64,000 nt of DNA from Treponema sp. Lineage in GTDB: Bacteria; Spirochaetota; Spirochaetia; Treponematales; Treponemataceae. Position 1 is the first letter of the stretch. Each line of letters opens with the position of its first letter. Shown one piece after another: positions 8,309-17,319 of this stretch. The stretch is from the NCBI GenBank assembly GCA_024402695.1, contig JAKSTG010000001.1, positions 62,001 through 126,000 on the forward strand, given 5' to 3'. The position numbers and the translations under genes were made by a program. A model generated the notes under the pieces. The model saw only the letters and a list, made by a program, of their open reading frames with translations. It ran no database searches and was not told where the DNA came from.

Positions 8309-9496
8309 TTAGCGAACATCAGAAACTCTTTCCATTGGAGAAAGGATTTCTGTTACACGAACACCGAAGTTTTCGTCAATAACTACAACTTCACCCTTTG
8401 CAATCTGTTTATGGTTTACAAGGATATCTACAGGTTCACCGGCAAGTTTTTCAAGCTCGATGATTGTACCTTCACCCATTCCAAGGATTTCCTTGATGGA
8501 TTTTTTGGTACGACCAAGTTCTACGGTCATTTCCATGTAAACGTCCATGATAAGACCGATATTTCCCTGTTCTCCAGGATTCATTGCTGTCTGCAGGTTT
8601 GGATACTGAAGTGACTGAACGTTTGGAACATTCATTCCCATGTTCATGCCCATATTCATCTGAGGCATACCCATCATAGGCTGCTGCATTCCCATGCCCA
8701 TACCCATCTGTGGCTGTGCCATTCCCATACCCATGCCCATCTGTGGCTGCATAGACATCTGAGGCTGTCCCATGCCCATCTGAGGAGCAGCAGGCTGTCC
8801 CATAGAAGCGCCCATTCCAAAATCCATTGCAGGAGCAGCTTCTTCAACGCCACCGCCAAGAGCAGCACTCATTTTTTCAGAAATATCACCGGCAATACAT
8901 TCCCAAAGAGTAAAGGCTTCGCCGTCTACTGTAAGAGGATATGTACAAAGTGTAAATTCTCCCTGTGGGAAACGCACCATTGCCTTTGGTTCATTAACAC
9001 AATCTGGTGTAGCATAAGAAAGACCAGGAAGTTTTCCTGTTGCATCAAGGCTGTTGATCTGTGCACTTACGTGTGTTGCTACGATTTCAGAAACTACAGA
9101 AAGAACCATGTCGTCAACTTCTGTAACTTCTTCTGAATTAACAAGAGAGAAAAGCTTCTGAGCAAACTCAGGAGCCAGAAGATACATGTGTTCTCCGTTG
9201 ATTCCGCCGTTGTAATCAGCCATTACACCGATTACTACTTCTGGAAGACGTGAAAGAACTCTGTCTCTGTCTACCAGTTCAACTACAGGATTACCTGCAG
9301 AGAAAGAGGCGTTTGTATACTGGTTAATGTTGGCTTCCAGTTTTGGTTTGAGCTCATCGGCCAGTCCCTGAAGTGTTGGCACATCAATATGAACTGCAGG
9401 TCCGCTTGAAACCTGTCCGGAAGAGTTCAATCCGTCCATTGAAACGCCCGAAAGAAGAGCGTCGATTTCGTCCTGTGAAATTGCACCATCACTCAT
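8309..9496 (-). CDS. fliY: FliY/FliN, flagellar switch protein with CheC-like domain
   Basis: 395 residues from the ATG at 9494-9496 (MSDGAISQDEIDALL), chosen because GAAGGAG sits 9-10 bases upstream; a start three codons earlier would abut that site. Order: CheY-P-binding peptide SQDEIDALLSG (about 7-17); CheC-like domain (about 35-220); a striking Met/Gly/Gln-rich linker (about 225-295) of MGMG/QPQM units; and a FliN/SpoA domain (about 310-395) for the C-ring. The CheC-like helix reads SVVSEIVATHVSAQI, so the Asn of the ExxN phosphatase motif appears absent. The start overlaps the fliM stop by 8 bases. Confidence 0.92.
   Translation of the reverse strand: MSDGAISQDEIDALLSGVSMDGLNSSGQVSSGPAVHIDVPTLQGLADELKPKLEANINQYTNASFSAGNPVVELVDRDRVLSRLPEVVIGVMADYNGGINGEHMYLLAPEFAQKLFSLVNSEEVTEVDDMVLSVVSEIVATHVSAQINSLDATGKLPGLSYATPDCVNEPKAMVRFPQGEFTLCTYPLTVDGEAFTLWECIAGDISEKMSAALGGGVEEAAPAMDFGMGASMGQPAAPQMGMGQPQMSMQPQMGMGMGMAQPQMGMGMGMQQPMMGMPQMNMGMNMGMNVPNVQSLQYPNLQTAMNPGEQGNIGLIMDVYMEMTVELGRTKKSIKEILGMGEGTIIELEKLAGEPVDILVNHKQIAKGEVVVIDENFGVRVTEILSPMERVSDVR
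8630..8815 (-). repeat. Low-complexity coding repeat for the Met/Gly/Gln linker of FliY
   Basis: The plus strand shows about twenty repeats of CCCAT(A/G) hexamer-like units (cccatgcccatac and variants) that encode MGMG, MGQPQM and NMGMNM runs on the minus strand. The unit is imperfect, so protein-level selection on composition rather than recent slippage may keep it, but length variation by slippage is plausible. Confidence 0.8.
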
Positions 9497-10526
9497 ATGT
9501 TCCATCTCCTTCTACGGAAAGTTCTTCAAACTCTTCCGTATCAACATCTTCAATTTTTCCTGTAATCTGAACAGCCATTTTCTTTCCGACAACACCTGGC
9601 TGACAGAAGAACTTTTTCTTGTCTCCGACACTCAGAGAAAGAGGGTCTCCGACTTTAATATTTGAAAGACGAACAACATCTCCTACGCGGAGTGCAAGAA
9701 CGTCTCTAATCGGCAGGTTTATGCTGCCGAAGTCGGCAATCATATCCATATCAACATCATTGATCTGTCCTTTGATTGTAGACAGATACTGAGTTGTAGA
9801 TTTACTTCGAATAGACGAATACCAGAACTGTGAAGACAGTTTTGAAATAATCGGGTCGATTGTCTGGTAAGGAATACAGAAGTTCATCATACCTTCTTCC
9901 TCACCAACTTTTGTTTCCAGAGTAATAAGAACGACCATTTCGTTTGGAGCAACGATTGAAGCAAACTGTGGGTTTGTTTCGATTGTCTGGAAACGAGGGC
10001 GAAGGTCAATTACCTGTGTCCATGCTTCACGAAGGTTGGCAAGGATACGAACGATAACACCTTCCATTACTTCCTGTTCGATATCTGTAAGGTCACGGTT
10101 TTTATTGCCTGCAATAGCACCGCGTCCACCAAACAGACGGTCAATCATACAGAAAGAAATTGTTGGGTCAATTTCAAGAACCGCATTACCAGGAAGCGGA
10201 TCCATATTGATAATTGCAAGAGTAGTTGGGGTTGGAATAGAACGGATAAATTCTTCGTATGTAAGTTCGTCTACCGAAGCTACGTGTACATGAACAATTG
10301 AGCGCAGCTGAGCCGACAAGGATGTTGTGGTGTTACGCGCAAAGGTTTCATGCAGGTTCGAAATAGTACGAAGCTGTTCCTTTGAGAATTTACTAGGACG
10401 TTTGAAGTCATAGATTTTGATTTTGTGGGCACTGGAAACCGGCTTAAAGTCATCAACTTCAGAATCACCTGAACTGATGGCAGTTAAGAGCTGGTCAATT
10501 TCGTCCTGTGACAGAACCTCGTTCAT
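9489..10526 (-). CDS. fliM: FliM, flagellar motor switch protein
   Basis: 345 residues. N-terminal CheY-P-binding motif LSQDEIDQLL (5-14), middle CheC-like domain (about 45-230, with the switch-related EFIRSIPTPTTLAII and DRLFGGRGA motifs) and a C-terminal SpoA/FliN-like domain (about 260-330). Binds CheY-P and reverses rotation. The order fliL-fliM-fliY is standard. Start at 10526 has GGGGAAGA upstream. Length normal. Confidence 0.96.
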   Translation of the reverse strand: MNEVLSQDEIDQLLTAISSGDSEVDDFKPVSSAHKIKIYDFKRPSKFSKEQLRTISNLHETFARNTTTSLSAQLRSIVHVHVASVDELTYEEFIRSIPTPTTLAIINMDPLPGNAVLEIDPTISFCMIDRLFGGRGAIAGNKNRDLTDIEQEVMEGVIVRILANLREAWTQVIDLRPRFQTIETNPQFASIVAPNEMVVLITLETKVGEEEGMMNFCIPYQTIDPIISKLSSQFWYSSIRSKSTTQYLSTIKGQINDVDMDMIADFGSINLPIRDVLALRVGDVVRLSNIKVGDPLSLSVGDKKKFFCQPGVVGKKMAVQITGKIEDVDTEEFEELSVEGDGTYE

Positions 10527-10564
10527 GCCGAATCTTCCCCTAAATATTTACTGAGCCAAATGGC

Positions 10565-11113
10565 TTACTGTTCGATAACATCTTTCTGAAGGAAAACAAC
10601 GTCACGAATCTTTGAACTAGTAAGATACTTATCATTGATTGCGTTTCTGAGTTCAATCTTCAGTCTTTCTTCATTTGCAGTGTTCTTAAGTTCAGCTGCA
10701 GTCTTGCTGTTAAAGTATCGGCGTAAAAAGTCCTTCAACTCAACTGTTCTTTGTGTAATTTCTGTTGAAGTTGCTTTATCGTCTTTTTTGTAACCAAGTA
10801 CTACATCTACACGAACTGTAGCCGGAATCTCATCACATGTTGTTGTCTGAACTACACCAAGTGATGTATACCAGTCAAGAATCTCACGCTGGGCTGTATA
10901 AGATACAGATGCCGGCTGTCCGCCTGCAGGACCTGAACTGCCCTTAGTAGCAATTTTCACTGTAACGAAAACAACTACAACGATAAGAATTACTGCTGCG
11001 ACTGCTATGATTATCCATTTGAGAAGACCGGGCAGGAGACCGCCCATTTTACTTTTTTTTGCAGGTGCCGATGATGATCCATCATCCAGACCTAAATCGT
11101 CATTGTCTGCCAT
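10565..11113 (-). CDS. fliL: FliL, flagellar basal-body associated protein
   Basis: 182 residues from ATG at 11111-11113 (MADNDDLG), which has GGAGGGG three bases upstream. An acidic N-terminus, a Ser/Ala/Lys stretch, one membrane helix (about 35-60) and a periplasmic domain. FliL surrounds stator units and supports motor torque; in spirochaetes it affects periplasmic flagellar orientation. A 72-base gap separates it from motB. Confidence 0.9.
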   Translation of the reverse strand: MADNDDLGLDDGSSSAPAKKSKMGGLLPGLLKWIIIAVAAVILIVVVVFVTVKIATKGSSGPAGGQPASVSYTAQREILDWYTSLGVVQTTTCDEIPATVRVDVVLGYKKDDKATSTEITQRTVELKDFLRRYFNSKTAAELKNTANEERLKIELRNAINDKYLTSSKIRDVVFLQKDVIEQ

Positions 11114-11185
11114 TTCCCCTCCAGCAAGCAACATTTTTAATTGTCTAAATGTAGAAAATTTTTAAGAATTCTCTTCATTTTACCA

Positions 11186-11911
11186 CTAAAAATGTCCCTC
11201 GTCTAGAATAATTATATCTACACGTCTGTTATAAGCTCTGGCTTCAGGCGTATCGTTTGAAAACTTTGGTCTGGTGTCGGCATAACCGGCAACAGAGAAC
11301 TTGTCTTCCTCTACCCCGTAATCTGCAAGGTAATGAAGAACATTTGTTGAACGGGCTGTTGAAAGTTCCCAGTTACTGAGGAACTCAGAATCAAAAGCAA
11401 CCGGAGTATTGTCTGTGTGACCTTCGATACGGAACCGGCGGTTCTTTACTTCGTCTGATTTGAAGAACTCAGAAAGACGAAGAAGTGTATCTCTTGTCTG
11501 GTTTATATTCAGAGTTGCACTACCCTCTTCAAAGAATGAATCTGAAGCAAGAGTAATAACAAGCCCGCGTTCATCACTTGTGATGGAAATCTTATTTGTT
11601 TTTACATCAGGTGCAAAAAGACTTACCGCCTTCTTTTTTGCAAGGCTCAAAGATCTTCCTTTTTCTACAGCAGGAAGAGAGTTGATGTTGTTACCAAGAT
11701 CAGCAAGACGACCTGCAGAAAGAGACATACCGCCGGAAGTGGTTTCTGTTTCATTCATCTGAAGGCTCTGTGTAATTGTTGCCAGCTGAGTCGGATCAAT
11801 TTCCGACGGGTTATACAACATAACGAAGAAACAGAGCATCAGGGTGATCATGTCACCATAGGTACCGAGCCACGCGGTTGACGGTTTATCTGGTTCTTTT
11901 GCTTTTCCCAT
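11186..11911 (-). CDS. motB: MotB, stator protein anchoring to peptidoglycan
   Basis: 241 residues. Short basic cytoplasmic tail, one membrane helix (about 20-40) with the proton-carrying Asp at about D20 (TYGDMITLM), plug-linker region, then an OmpA-like peptidoglycan-binding domain with [13 protein letters not shown] near 165 and NRRVDIIIL at the end. Paired with motA 25 bases upstream. Confidence 0.96.
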   Translation of the reverse strand: MGKAKEPDKPSTAWLGTYGDMITLMLCFFVMLYNPSEIDPTQLATITQSLQMNETETTSGGMSLSAGRLADLGNNINSLPAVEKGRSLSLAKKKAVSLFAPDVKTNKISITSDERGLVITLASDSFFEEGSATLNINQTRDTLLRLSEFFKSDEVKNRRFRIEGHTDNTPVAFDSEFLSNWELSTARSTNVLHYLADYGVEEDKFSVAGYADTRPKFSNDTPEARAYNRRVDIIILDEGHF

Positions 11912-11936
11912 TTATTTTCCCCGTTCTACCTAAATC

Positions 11937-12719
11937 CTAGTCTTTCAGTACGTCTGCTTCGATTGCTTTTCTTGTAACAGGATCAAGATAAGTAAGAAGC
12001 TTCTGAGCCATAATACGTGGGTTTTCACCTGCCTGAATAGCAAGTACCCCTTCAATAATCATTTCTTTAGCACGGATTTCCTGAGCGTTCTGATCAAGAA
12101 GTTTCTGTCCGAAAGGAGTGATAAGCCAGTTGGCCATCATAGAACCGTAAAGTGTTGTAATAAGAGCAACGGCCATGTTTGGACCGAGGGATGATTTGTC
12201 TTCCAGGTTGTTCAACATACCGATAAGGCCTACAACAGTACCCATCATACCAAAACCAGGTGCGAAACCGGCCCACTGGTTGATGATGTTGATCCATGAC
12301 ATATGACGTGCTTCACACTGGTTCAGCTCGTTTTCCATAACAGAACGGATGATGTTTCCGTCAGTACCGTCAACTACAAGACGAAGACCCATTTTCATAA
12401 AAGGATCTTCCAGGTCATCAAGACCGTCTTCCAGAGCAAGAATACCTTCGCGGCGGGCTTTTTCTGAAAGTGCCTGCATATTAACTACAATATTTTTTTC
12501 ACCAAAATCAGGAATCTTGAAGGCTTTGCCCATAACTTTGAAAATACCAAGAGCCTTTTTCAGAGGGGCTGCAATCCAGATGGCAAAGAAAGAACCACCA
12601 ACTGTCATGGCAACAGAAGGAAGGTTGATGATGTTACCCATCGACCCACCGGAAGTCATAACTGACATGACGATCATGGCAGCACCACCGACAATACCAA
12701 TTATTGTTGCTATATCCAT
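11937..12719 (-). CDS. motA: MotA, stator ion channel subunit
   Basis: 260 residues with four membrane segments. The conserved torque-loop region (LSEKARREGILALED near 85-100) and the late helices with AGFAPGFGMMGTVVGLI and the conserved Pro are present. Forms the ion-conducting stator with MotB. Starts immediately after the flbD stop codon (adjacent), so probably translationally coupled. Confidence 0.96.
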   Translation of the reverse strand: MDIATIIGIVGGAAMIVMSVMTSGGSMGNIINLPSVAMTVGGSFFAIWIAAPLKKALGIFKVMGKAFKIPDFGEKNIVVNMQALSEKARREGILALEDGLDDLEDPFMKMGLRLVVDGTDGNIIRSVMENELNQCEARHMSWINIINQWAGFAPGFGMMGTVVGLIGMLNNLEDKSSLGPNMAVALITTLYGSMMANWLITPFGQKLLDQNAQEIRAKEMIIEGVLAIQAGENPRIMAQKLLTYLDPVTRKAIEADVLKD

Positions 12720-12920
12720 TTATAAAACCTCTTGTGCTTCAATGCCGATTTTGCGGCGGTAAGCGATTATTTTATCAATTATGTCCTGAGGAGAATTCTT
12801 TACGATGAGTTTTTTTCCTGACAACATTGTTAATGTTGTATCAGGCAGAGAGTCCATACTTTCTATCATGTGCGGATTCACCCAGTATTTTTCCCCATCC
12901 AAACGAATCACATCAATCAT
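12720..12920 (-). CDS. flbD: FlbD, small flagellar protein
   Basis: 66 residues. The FlbD family hallmark INVIRLDG-type start (here IDVIRLDGEKYWVNPHMIESMDSLPDTTL) and the conserved later IIAYRRKIG are clear. It is the first gene of the operon here, whereas in other treponemes flgD and flgE usually precede it, so those hook genes lie elsewhere. Its ATG has little Shine-Dalgarno support (GGGAAAATTAT). Confidence 0.9.
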   Translation of the reverse strand: MIDVIRLDGEKYWVNPHMIESMDSLPDTTLTMLSGKKLIVKNSPQDIIDKIIAYRRKIGIEAQEVL

Positions 12921-12988
12921 ATAATTTTCCCAAACTAACTAAATTCCGTCAAGTATTATTTTTCCAACAATACTATGCGTCTCTTACA

Positions 12989-13015
12989 AAATCGGCATTA
13001 AATATAGAAAGTTTA
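12989..13015 (-). promoter_or_regulatory. Sigma-28 (FliA/WhiG)-like promoter for the flbD-motAB operon
   Basis: On the minus strand TAAA (13015-13012), exactly 15 bases, then GCCGATTT (12996-12989). The flagellar sigma-28 consensus is TAAA-N15-GCCGATAA, so 10 of 12 consensus positions match at the right spacing. The predicted start near 12981 gives a leader of about 60 bases to flbD. Confidence 0.75.
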
Positions 13016-13068
13016 GAGAAAAATGATAAATCCTTCCTAAAGTACACATGACAAGTTTTTTCCTTATA

Positions 13069-13097
13069 TTGCACATCTTTTCTAAATTTCATAATAT
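13069..13097 (+). promoter_or_regulatory. Sigma-70-like promoter for fba
   Basis: TTGCAC (13069-13074), 17-base spacer, TAATAT (13092-13097). The start would be near 13104 with a ~38-base leader ending in an AGAGG ribosome binding site. It is divergent from the flbD promoter. Confidence 0.7.
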
Positions 13098-13142
13098 ATG
13101 AGTAATCCCTAATAAGGAAATGAATTTCTAAGAGGTAATCCC

Positions 13143-14165
13143 ATGGTATCTTACAAAGATCTCGGTCTTGTAAACACAAAAAAAATGTTTGCAAAGGCAA
13201 TTAAAGGTGGATATGCAATCCCTGCATTCAACTTCAATAATATGGAACAGATGCAGGCTATTATTCAGGCTTGTACTGAAGAACAGTCTCCTGTAATCCT
13301 GCAGGTTTCTAAAGGTGCTCGTGCTTACGCAAACAAATACATCCTGCGCAACATGGCTCGCGGTGCTGTAGAATATGCAAAAGAACTTGCAAAAGAAATG
13401 ACAGAAAAAACAGGAAAAAAATACAAGGCTATTCCTGTAGTTCTTCACCTGGACCACGGTCCAAACTTCGAAGTTGCTAAAGACTGTATCGACTCTGGAT
13501 TCTCTTCAGTTATGATCGACGGTTCAGCTCTTTCTTACGAAGAAAACGTAAAACTTACAAAAAAAGTAGTTAACTACGCTCACAAACACGATGTTACTGT
13601 AGAAGCCGAACTTGGTGTTCTCGGTGGTGTTGAAGACGAAGTAGCTGCAGAAGAATCAAAATACACAAAACCAGAAGAAGTTGTAGACTTCGTTACAAAA
13701 ACAGGTTGTGACTCACTTGCAATTTCTATCGGTACATCACACGGTCGCTGTAAGTTCACACCAGAACAGTGCAAACTGGTAGACGGTGTTCTTATTCCAC
13801 CTCCACTCGCTTTCGACGTACTCGAAAAGATTGAAAAAGAACTCCCAGGATTCCCTATCGTTCTCCACGGATCTTCTTCAGTTTCTGTAGACGATGTTAA
13901 AACAATCGAACAGTACGGCGGAAAAATCCCTAACTCTGTAGGTATCCCAGAAGAACAGCTCCGCAAAGCTGCTAAATCAGCAGTTTGCAAAATCAACATC
14001 GACTCTGACGGACGTCTTGCTATGACAGCAGCTGTTCGTAAGTTCCTTGCTGAAAACCCAGATGCATTCGACCCACGTCAGTACCTGACAGCTGCACGCG
14101 ATGCTGCTAAAGCAATGTATGCACACAAATGTCGCGACGTTCTCGGTTCTTCTAACTCACTCTAA
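13143..14165 (+). CDS. fba: Class II fructose-bisphosphate aldolase
   Basis: 340 residues. Zinc-dependent aldolase that interconverts fructose-1,6-bisphosphate with dihydroxyacetone phosphate and glyceraldehyde-3-phosphate in glycolysis. Seen motifs: AIPAFNFNNMEQ near 20-32; the zinc site LHLDHGPNFEVAKDCIDSGFSSVMIDGS near 100-128; ELGVLGGVEDE near 155; SIGTSHGRCKF; and VLHGSSS near 235-242. Monocistronic, between its own promoter and a strong terminator. Codon choice is strongly biased, as expected of an abundant protein. Confidence 0.97.
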   Translation: MVSYKDLGLVNTKKMFAKAIKGGYAIPAFNFNNMEQMQAIIQACTEEQSPVILQVSKGARAYANKYILRNMARGAVEYAKELAKEMTEKTGKKYKAIPVVLHLDHGPNFEVAKDCIDSGFSSVMIDGSALSYEENVKLTKKVVNYAHKHDVTVEAELGVLGGVEDEVAAEESKYTKPEEVVDFVTKTGCDSLAISIGTSHGRCKFTPEQCKLVDGVLIPPPLAFDVLEKIEKELPGFPIVLHGSSSVSVDDVKTIEQYGGKIPNSVGIPEEQLRKAAKSAVCKINIDSDGRLAMTAAVRKFLAENPDAFDPRQYLTAARDAAKAMYAHKCRDVLGSSNSL

Positions 14166-14181
14166 TCTTTGATTAGTTTAC

Positions 14182-14197
14182 AGGCTCATAAGAGCCT
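14182..14197 (+). other. Small hairpin after fba
   Basis: AGGCTC / GAGCCT with an ATAA loop, 16 bases after the stop and just before the main terminator; it has no T run of its own and may protect the 3' end. Confidence 0.5.
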
Positions 14198-14200
14198 ATA

Positions 14201-14246
14201 AAAAATCCCCCTTTTACTTTTATCTGGTAAAAGGGGGATTTTTTTT
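14201..14246 (+). terminator. Strong, bidirectional terminator between fba and hslU
   Basis: AAAAATCCCCCTTTTAC (14201-14217) pairs with GTAAAAGGGGGATTTTT (14227-14243) followed by T to 14246. The A run before it gives a T tract on the other strand, so it can also end the convergent hslVU transcript. The ~125 bases between it and hslU hold nothing else recognisable. Confidence 0.93.
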
Positions 14247-14372
14247 GCATAAAATTATTCAAAAATAATATTCAGGTTCTCCGGAATCAGTCTCAAAGCT
14301 ATTCCCGTCTCTTAAGGGAAAAATATATTACCTTCTTCGACAACGGACTGAAACTGGAATTCATATTTTTTT

Positions 14373-15839
14373 CTAGAGAATATAACGACTCAGGTCTTCG
14401 TTGCTTGCTACGTCGTTCAGTTTTGAATCAACATAAGCAGAATCAACAGTAATTGTTTCGCCATTGTGCTTGTCTGCATCAAAGCTGATTTCATCAAGAA
14501 CCTTTTCCATAATTGTATGGAGACGGCGGGCACCGATATTTTCGGCCTTTGCATTTACATCTTCTGCAATGACACTCATGCGGTCGATGGCATCCTCTGT
14601 TATGTTCAGAGTAACCCCTTCTGTTTCCATAAGTTTTGTATACTGCATAATAAGGCTGTTTCTTGGTTCTGTCAGAATGCGACGGAATTCTTCTTTATGA
14701 AGGCTTTCTAATTCAACTCGCAGAGGGAAACGTCCCTGAAGTTCCGGAATAAGATCACTTGGTTTACTCATACTGAAAGCACCGGCGGCAATAAACAGAA
14801 TATGGGTTGTATCAATTACGCCCCATTTTGTATTTACATTTGAACCTTCAACAATTGGAAGAATATCGCGCTGAACACCTTCGCGGGAAACACTTCCGCC
14901 GTGAGCTTCATTATGAACTGCTATTTTGTCGATTTCATCAATAAAGATAATTCCCGACTGCTGAACTCTTTCTTTGGCAATATCAACAGCCTTGTCCCGG
15001 TCTACCATACTTTCAAGAACTTCTTCCGAAATGATTTTGCGGGCCTCGCGAATTGTAACGTTGCGCTTCTTAGACTTTCCGCCACCGTTAATCATATTCA
15101 CAATTCCCTGCATGCTGTTTTCCAGGTCTTCAATATTTCCACCGGCGATTATTTCCATATTTGGAGCTCCGCCGTGAGGTTTTACGGTAACTTCAACTTC
15201 GCGGTCTTCCAGTTTGCCTTCACGAAGCCACTGGCGGAATTTTTCTCGGGTTGAATTGTCTTCGGCAGCCTTATCTTCCTCTTCTTTTGAAGATTCAGAA
15301 ACCGCTGAACCATCCCCAAGCTGAATTACATTAGCATTCTGTACTGGAGCAGCTCCCCCGAAAATGTTCCCAAGAACTACGCCTTTACCTTCTTCTTTTT
15401 TCTTTGCATCCCCGCTTCCTGGGAGAAGCAGATCAAGCAGTCTTTCTTCGACGGCAGAAACAGATTTCTCTTTAAGCTCTTCTTCCATTTCGGCCTTAAC
15501 GTCGTTGATACCAACTGCCATAAGATCGCGAACCATGCTTTCTACATCACGGCCTACGTAACCTACTTCTGTATATTTTGTAGCTTCAACTTTAAGGAAA
15601 GGAGCACCGCAAAGCTTTGCCAGACGGCGTGCAATTTCTGTTTTACCAACTCCTGTTGGTCCGATCATGAGAATGTTCTTTGGAGCTACTTCATCACGAA
15701 TTTCTTCAGGAAGTTTAAGACGGCGATAACGGTTGCGCAGAGCAACGGCAACTGCCCTCTTTGCATTTTTCTGTCCGATAATATACTGGTCCAGTTTTTC
15801 TACAATTTCACTTGGTGTTAAATCCTGCTGTTTTACCAT
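14373..15839 (-). CDS. hslU: HslU, ATPase of the HslUV protease
   Basis: 488 residues. AAA+ unfoldase that feeds substrates into HslV. Walker A GPTGVGKTE at about 60-68, the Tyr-Val-Gly-Arg-Asp pore loop (TEVGYVGRDVESM) near 88-100, the acidic, poorly conserved I-domain (about 130-260), Walker B IIFIDEIDKIA near 296, and sensor GRFPLRVEL near 367. The C-terminal ending DLSRYIL fits the tail that inserts into HslV. Starts one base after the hslV stop. Confidence 0.97.
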   Translation of the reverse strand: MVKQQDLTPSEIVEKLDQYIIGQKNAKRAVAVALRNRYRRLKLPEEIRDEVAPKNILMIGPTGVGKTEIARRLAKLCGAPFLKVEATKYTEVGYVGRDVESMVRDLMAVGINDVKAEMEEELKEKSVSAVEERLLDLLLPGSGDAKKKEEGKGVVLGNIFGGAAPVQNANVIQLGDGSAVSESSKEEEDKAAEDNSTREKFRQWLREGKLEDREVEVTVKPHGGAPNMEIIAGGNIEDLENSMQGIVNMINGGGKSKKRNVTIREARKIISEEVLESMVDRDKAVDIAKERVQQSGIIFIDEIDKIAVHNEAHGGSVSREGVQRDILPIVEGSNVNTKWGVIDTTHILFIAAGAFSMSKPSDLIPELQGRFPLRVELESLHKEEFRRILTEPRNSLIMQYTKLMETEGVTLNITEDAIDRMSVIAEDVNAKAENIGARRLHTIMEKVLDEISFDADKHNGETITVDSAYVDSKLNDVASNEDLSRYIL

Positions 15840-15840
15840 T

Positions 15841-16398
15841 TTAGTTCAGTTCCTCCACTGTAATGTGGCTGTTTGTATAGATACAGATATCTCCCGCAAT
15901 ACGCAGTGATTTTTCTGCAATTTCTGCAGCCGAATATGAAGAACCGTCAAGGTAGGCCAGAGCTGCAGAATATGCGTAGTTTCCACCGGAACCGATTGCT
16001 ATAACATCGTTTTCCGGTTCAATAACGTTTCCGTCTCCAGAAATCAGAAGGATCTTTTCCTTGTCGGCAACCAGAAGCATAGCTTCAAGTTTCTGAAGAG
16101 TACGGTCTGTACGCCAGGCTTTTGCAAGGGCAACAGCAGCACGAGTCAGATCTCCGTGGAATTCCTTGATTTTTTCTTCAAAACGGTCAAGAAGTGTAAA
16201 GGCGTCGGCAACAGAACCGGCAAATCCTGTAAGAATCTTTCCGTCATAAATTTTTCTTACTTTACGTGCATTTCCTTTGCATACTGTTTCGCCTAAAGTA
16301 ACCTGTCCGTCACCGGCCATTGCAACTTTTCCGTCCTTTTTTACAGCAAGAACTGTTGTACTGCGAATGCGTGGAAAATTTCCATTATTTTTGCTCAT
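15841..16398 (-). CDS. hslV: HslV, proteasome-like peptidase
   Basis: 185 residues from ATG at 16396-16398 (MSKNNGNF), chosen for GGAG 6-7 bases upstream; a longer reading by 5 codons is possible. Threonine protease: the [10 protein letters not shown] motif puts the catalytic Thr at about residue 14, so a 13-residue leader must be removed, longer than the single Met of the E. coli enzyme. [31 protein letters not shown] and [20 protein letters not shown] are typical. The start overlaps the 3' end of xerC by 14 bases. Confidence 0.95.
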   Translation of the reverse strand: MSKNNGNFPRIRSTTVLAVKKDGKVAMAGDGQVTLGETVCKGNARKVRKIYDGKILTGFAGSVADAFTLLDRFEEKIKEFHGDLTRAAVALAKAWRTDRTLQKLEAMLLVADKEKILLISGDGNVIEPENDVIAIGSGGNYAYSAALAYLDGSSYSAAEIAEKSLRIAGDICIYTNSHITVEELN

Positions 16399-17305
16399 TT
16401 GAATCTCCTGCATGAGGGTGTGCTTTATTATATGTTTCTATCAATTTTTCAGTAGTAATATGGGTATATCTTTGGGTTGTAGATACACTGGAATGTCCAA
16501 GAAGTTCCTGCACCAGACGGACATCGGCACCGTTTCCAAGCATAGCAGTTGCAAAAGTATGGCGCAAAGCATGAGGCGAAATCTGGTGGTTTGTTCCTTC
16601 GGCGCCTGAATAGCGGGAAAGAATCCAGCTGATTCCACGAACAGAAAGAGGTCCGCCTTTCTGGTTTACAAAAACATTTTCCACATTATCTTCTAACTTT
16701 AAATCTACGAATAATTTCTCTCTGTCGTCAAGGTATTTTTTCAGGGCCTCCTGGGCGTCCTGGGCAAAATATACATAACGGTCCTTTTTTCCTTTACCAC
16801 GAATAAGGGCTGCATGAAAACCGTCTGTAAAATCACTGAATTTAAGGTTTGCTATTTCGCTTACACGACAGCCGGAAGAGTAAAGCATTTCAAAAACCGC
16901 CTTGTCACGGCTCTGCCACAAAAGTTCCTTCCGTTCAGGCATGGAACATAAATCATCAATTTCTTTTTCTGTAAGAAATTTTGGAAGTCTTTTTGGAAGT
17001 TTTACCGTCTTAAGTTCAAGCGCAGGATTTATTTCCAGATAACAGGTTTTCTTGCAGTAGGCAAAAAGAGTCCTTACAGCGGCAATGTAACGGTTTATAG
17101 ATGCGGCCGCCATTTTCTTCTTGGAAAGAATTCCAATACTTATGAGAAGTTCTTCTTTTTTGATTGATTCCAGTTCCCGGTCTTTTCCAAGGTATTCAAT
17201 CAGATGAACAAAATCATTTCTGTAACCTGTTACAGTGTTATCCGAAAGAGTACGTACAGAGGAAAGATACACAAGGAACTCTTCAATAGCGGTTTCCAGC
17301 GTCAT
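16385..17305 (-). CDS. xerC: XerC/XerD-type tyrosine recombinase
   Basis: 306 residues. N-terminal SAM-like DNA-binding domain (about 1-90) and C-terminal catalytic domain with R147 ([12 protein letters not shown]), H245 and R248 ([10 protein letters not shown]), H271 ([15 protein letters not shown]) and nucleophile Y280. It resolves chromosome dimers. The xerC-hslV-hslU order matches the codV-clpQ-clpY arrangement of Bacillus, which supports a chromosomal housekeeping role rather than a phage integrase. Confidence 0.9.
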   Translation of the reverse strand: MTLETAIEEFLVYLSSVRTLSDNTVTGYRNDFVHLIEYLGKDRELESIKKEELLISIGILSKKKMAAASINRYIAAVRTLFAYCKKTCYLEINPALELKTVKLPKRLPKFLTEKEIDDLCSMPERKELLWQSRDKAVFEMLYSSGCRVSEIANLKFSDFTDGFHAALIRGKGKKDRYVYFAQDAQEALKKYLDDREKLFVDLKLEDNVENVFVNQKGGPLSVRGISWILSRYSGAEGTNHQISPHALRHTFATAMLGNGADVRLVQELLGHSSVSTTQRYTHITTEKLIETYNKAHPHAGDSNEQK

Positions 17306-17319
17306 TTTCTATGAATTTA

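Noticed and set aside
14246..14372. Small gene or RNA between fba and hslU
   Set aside because: Only the bidirectional terminator is structured; the rest is AT-rich without start, SD or stable fold.
16385..17305. Tyrosine recombinase as a phage or island integrase
   Set aside because: Size, catalytic residues and the xerC-hslV-hslU order fit the chromosomal Xer protein; no attachment site or foreign genes are nearby.
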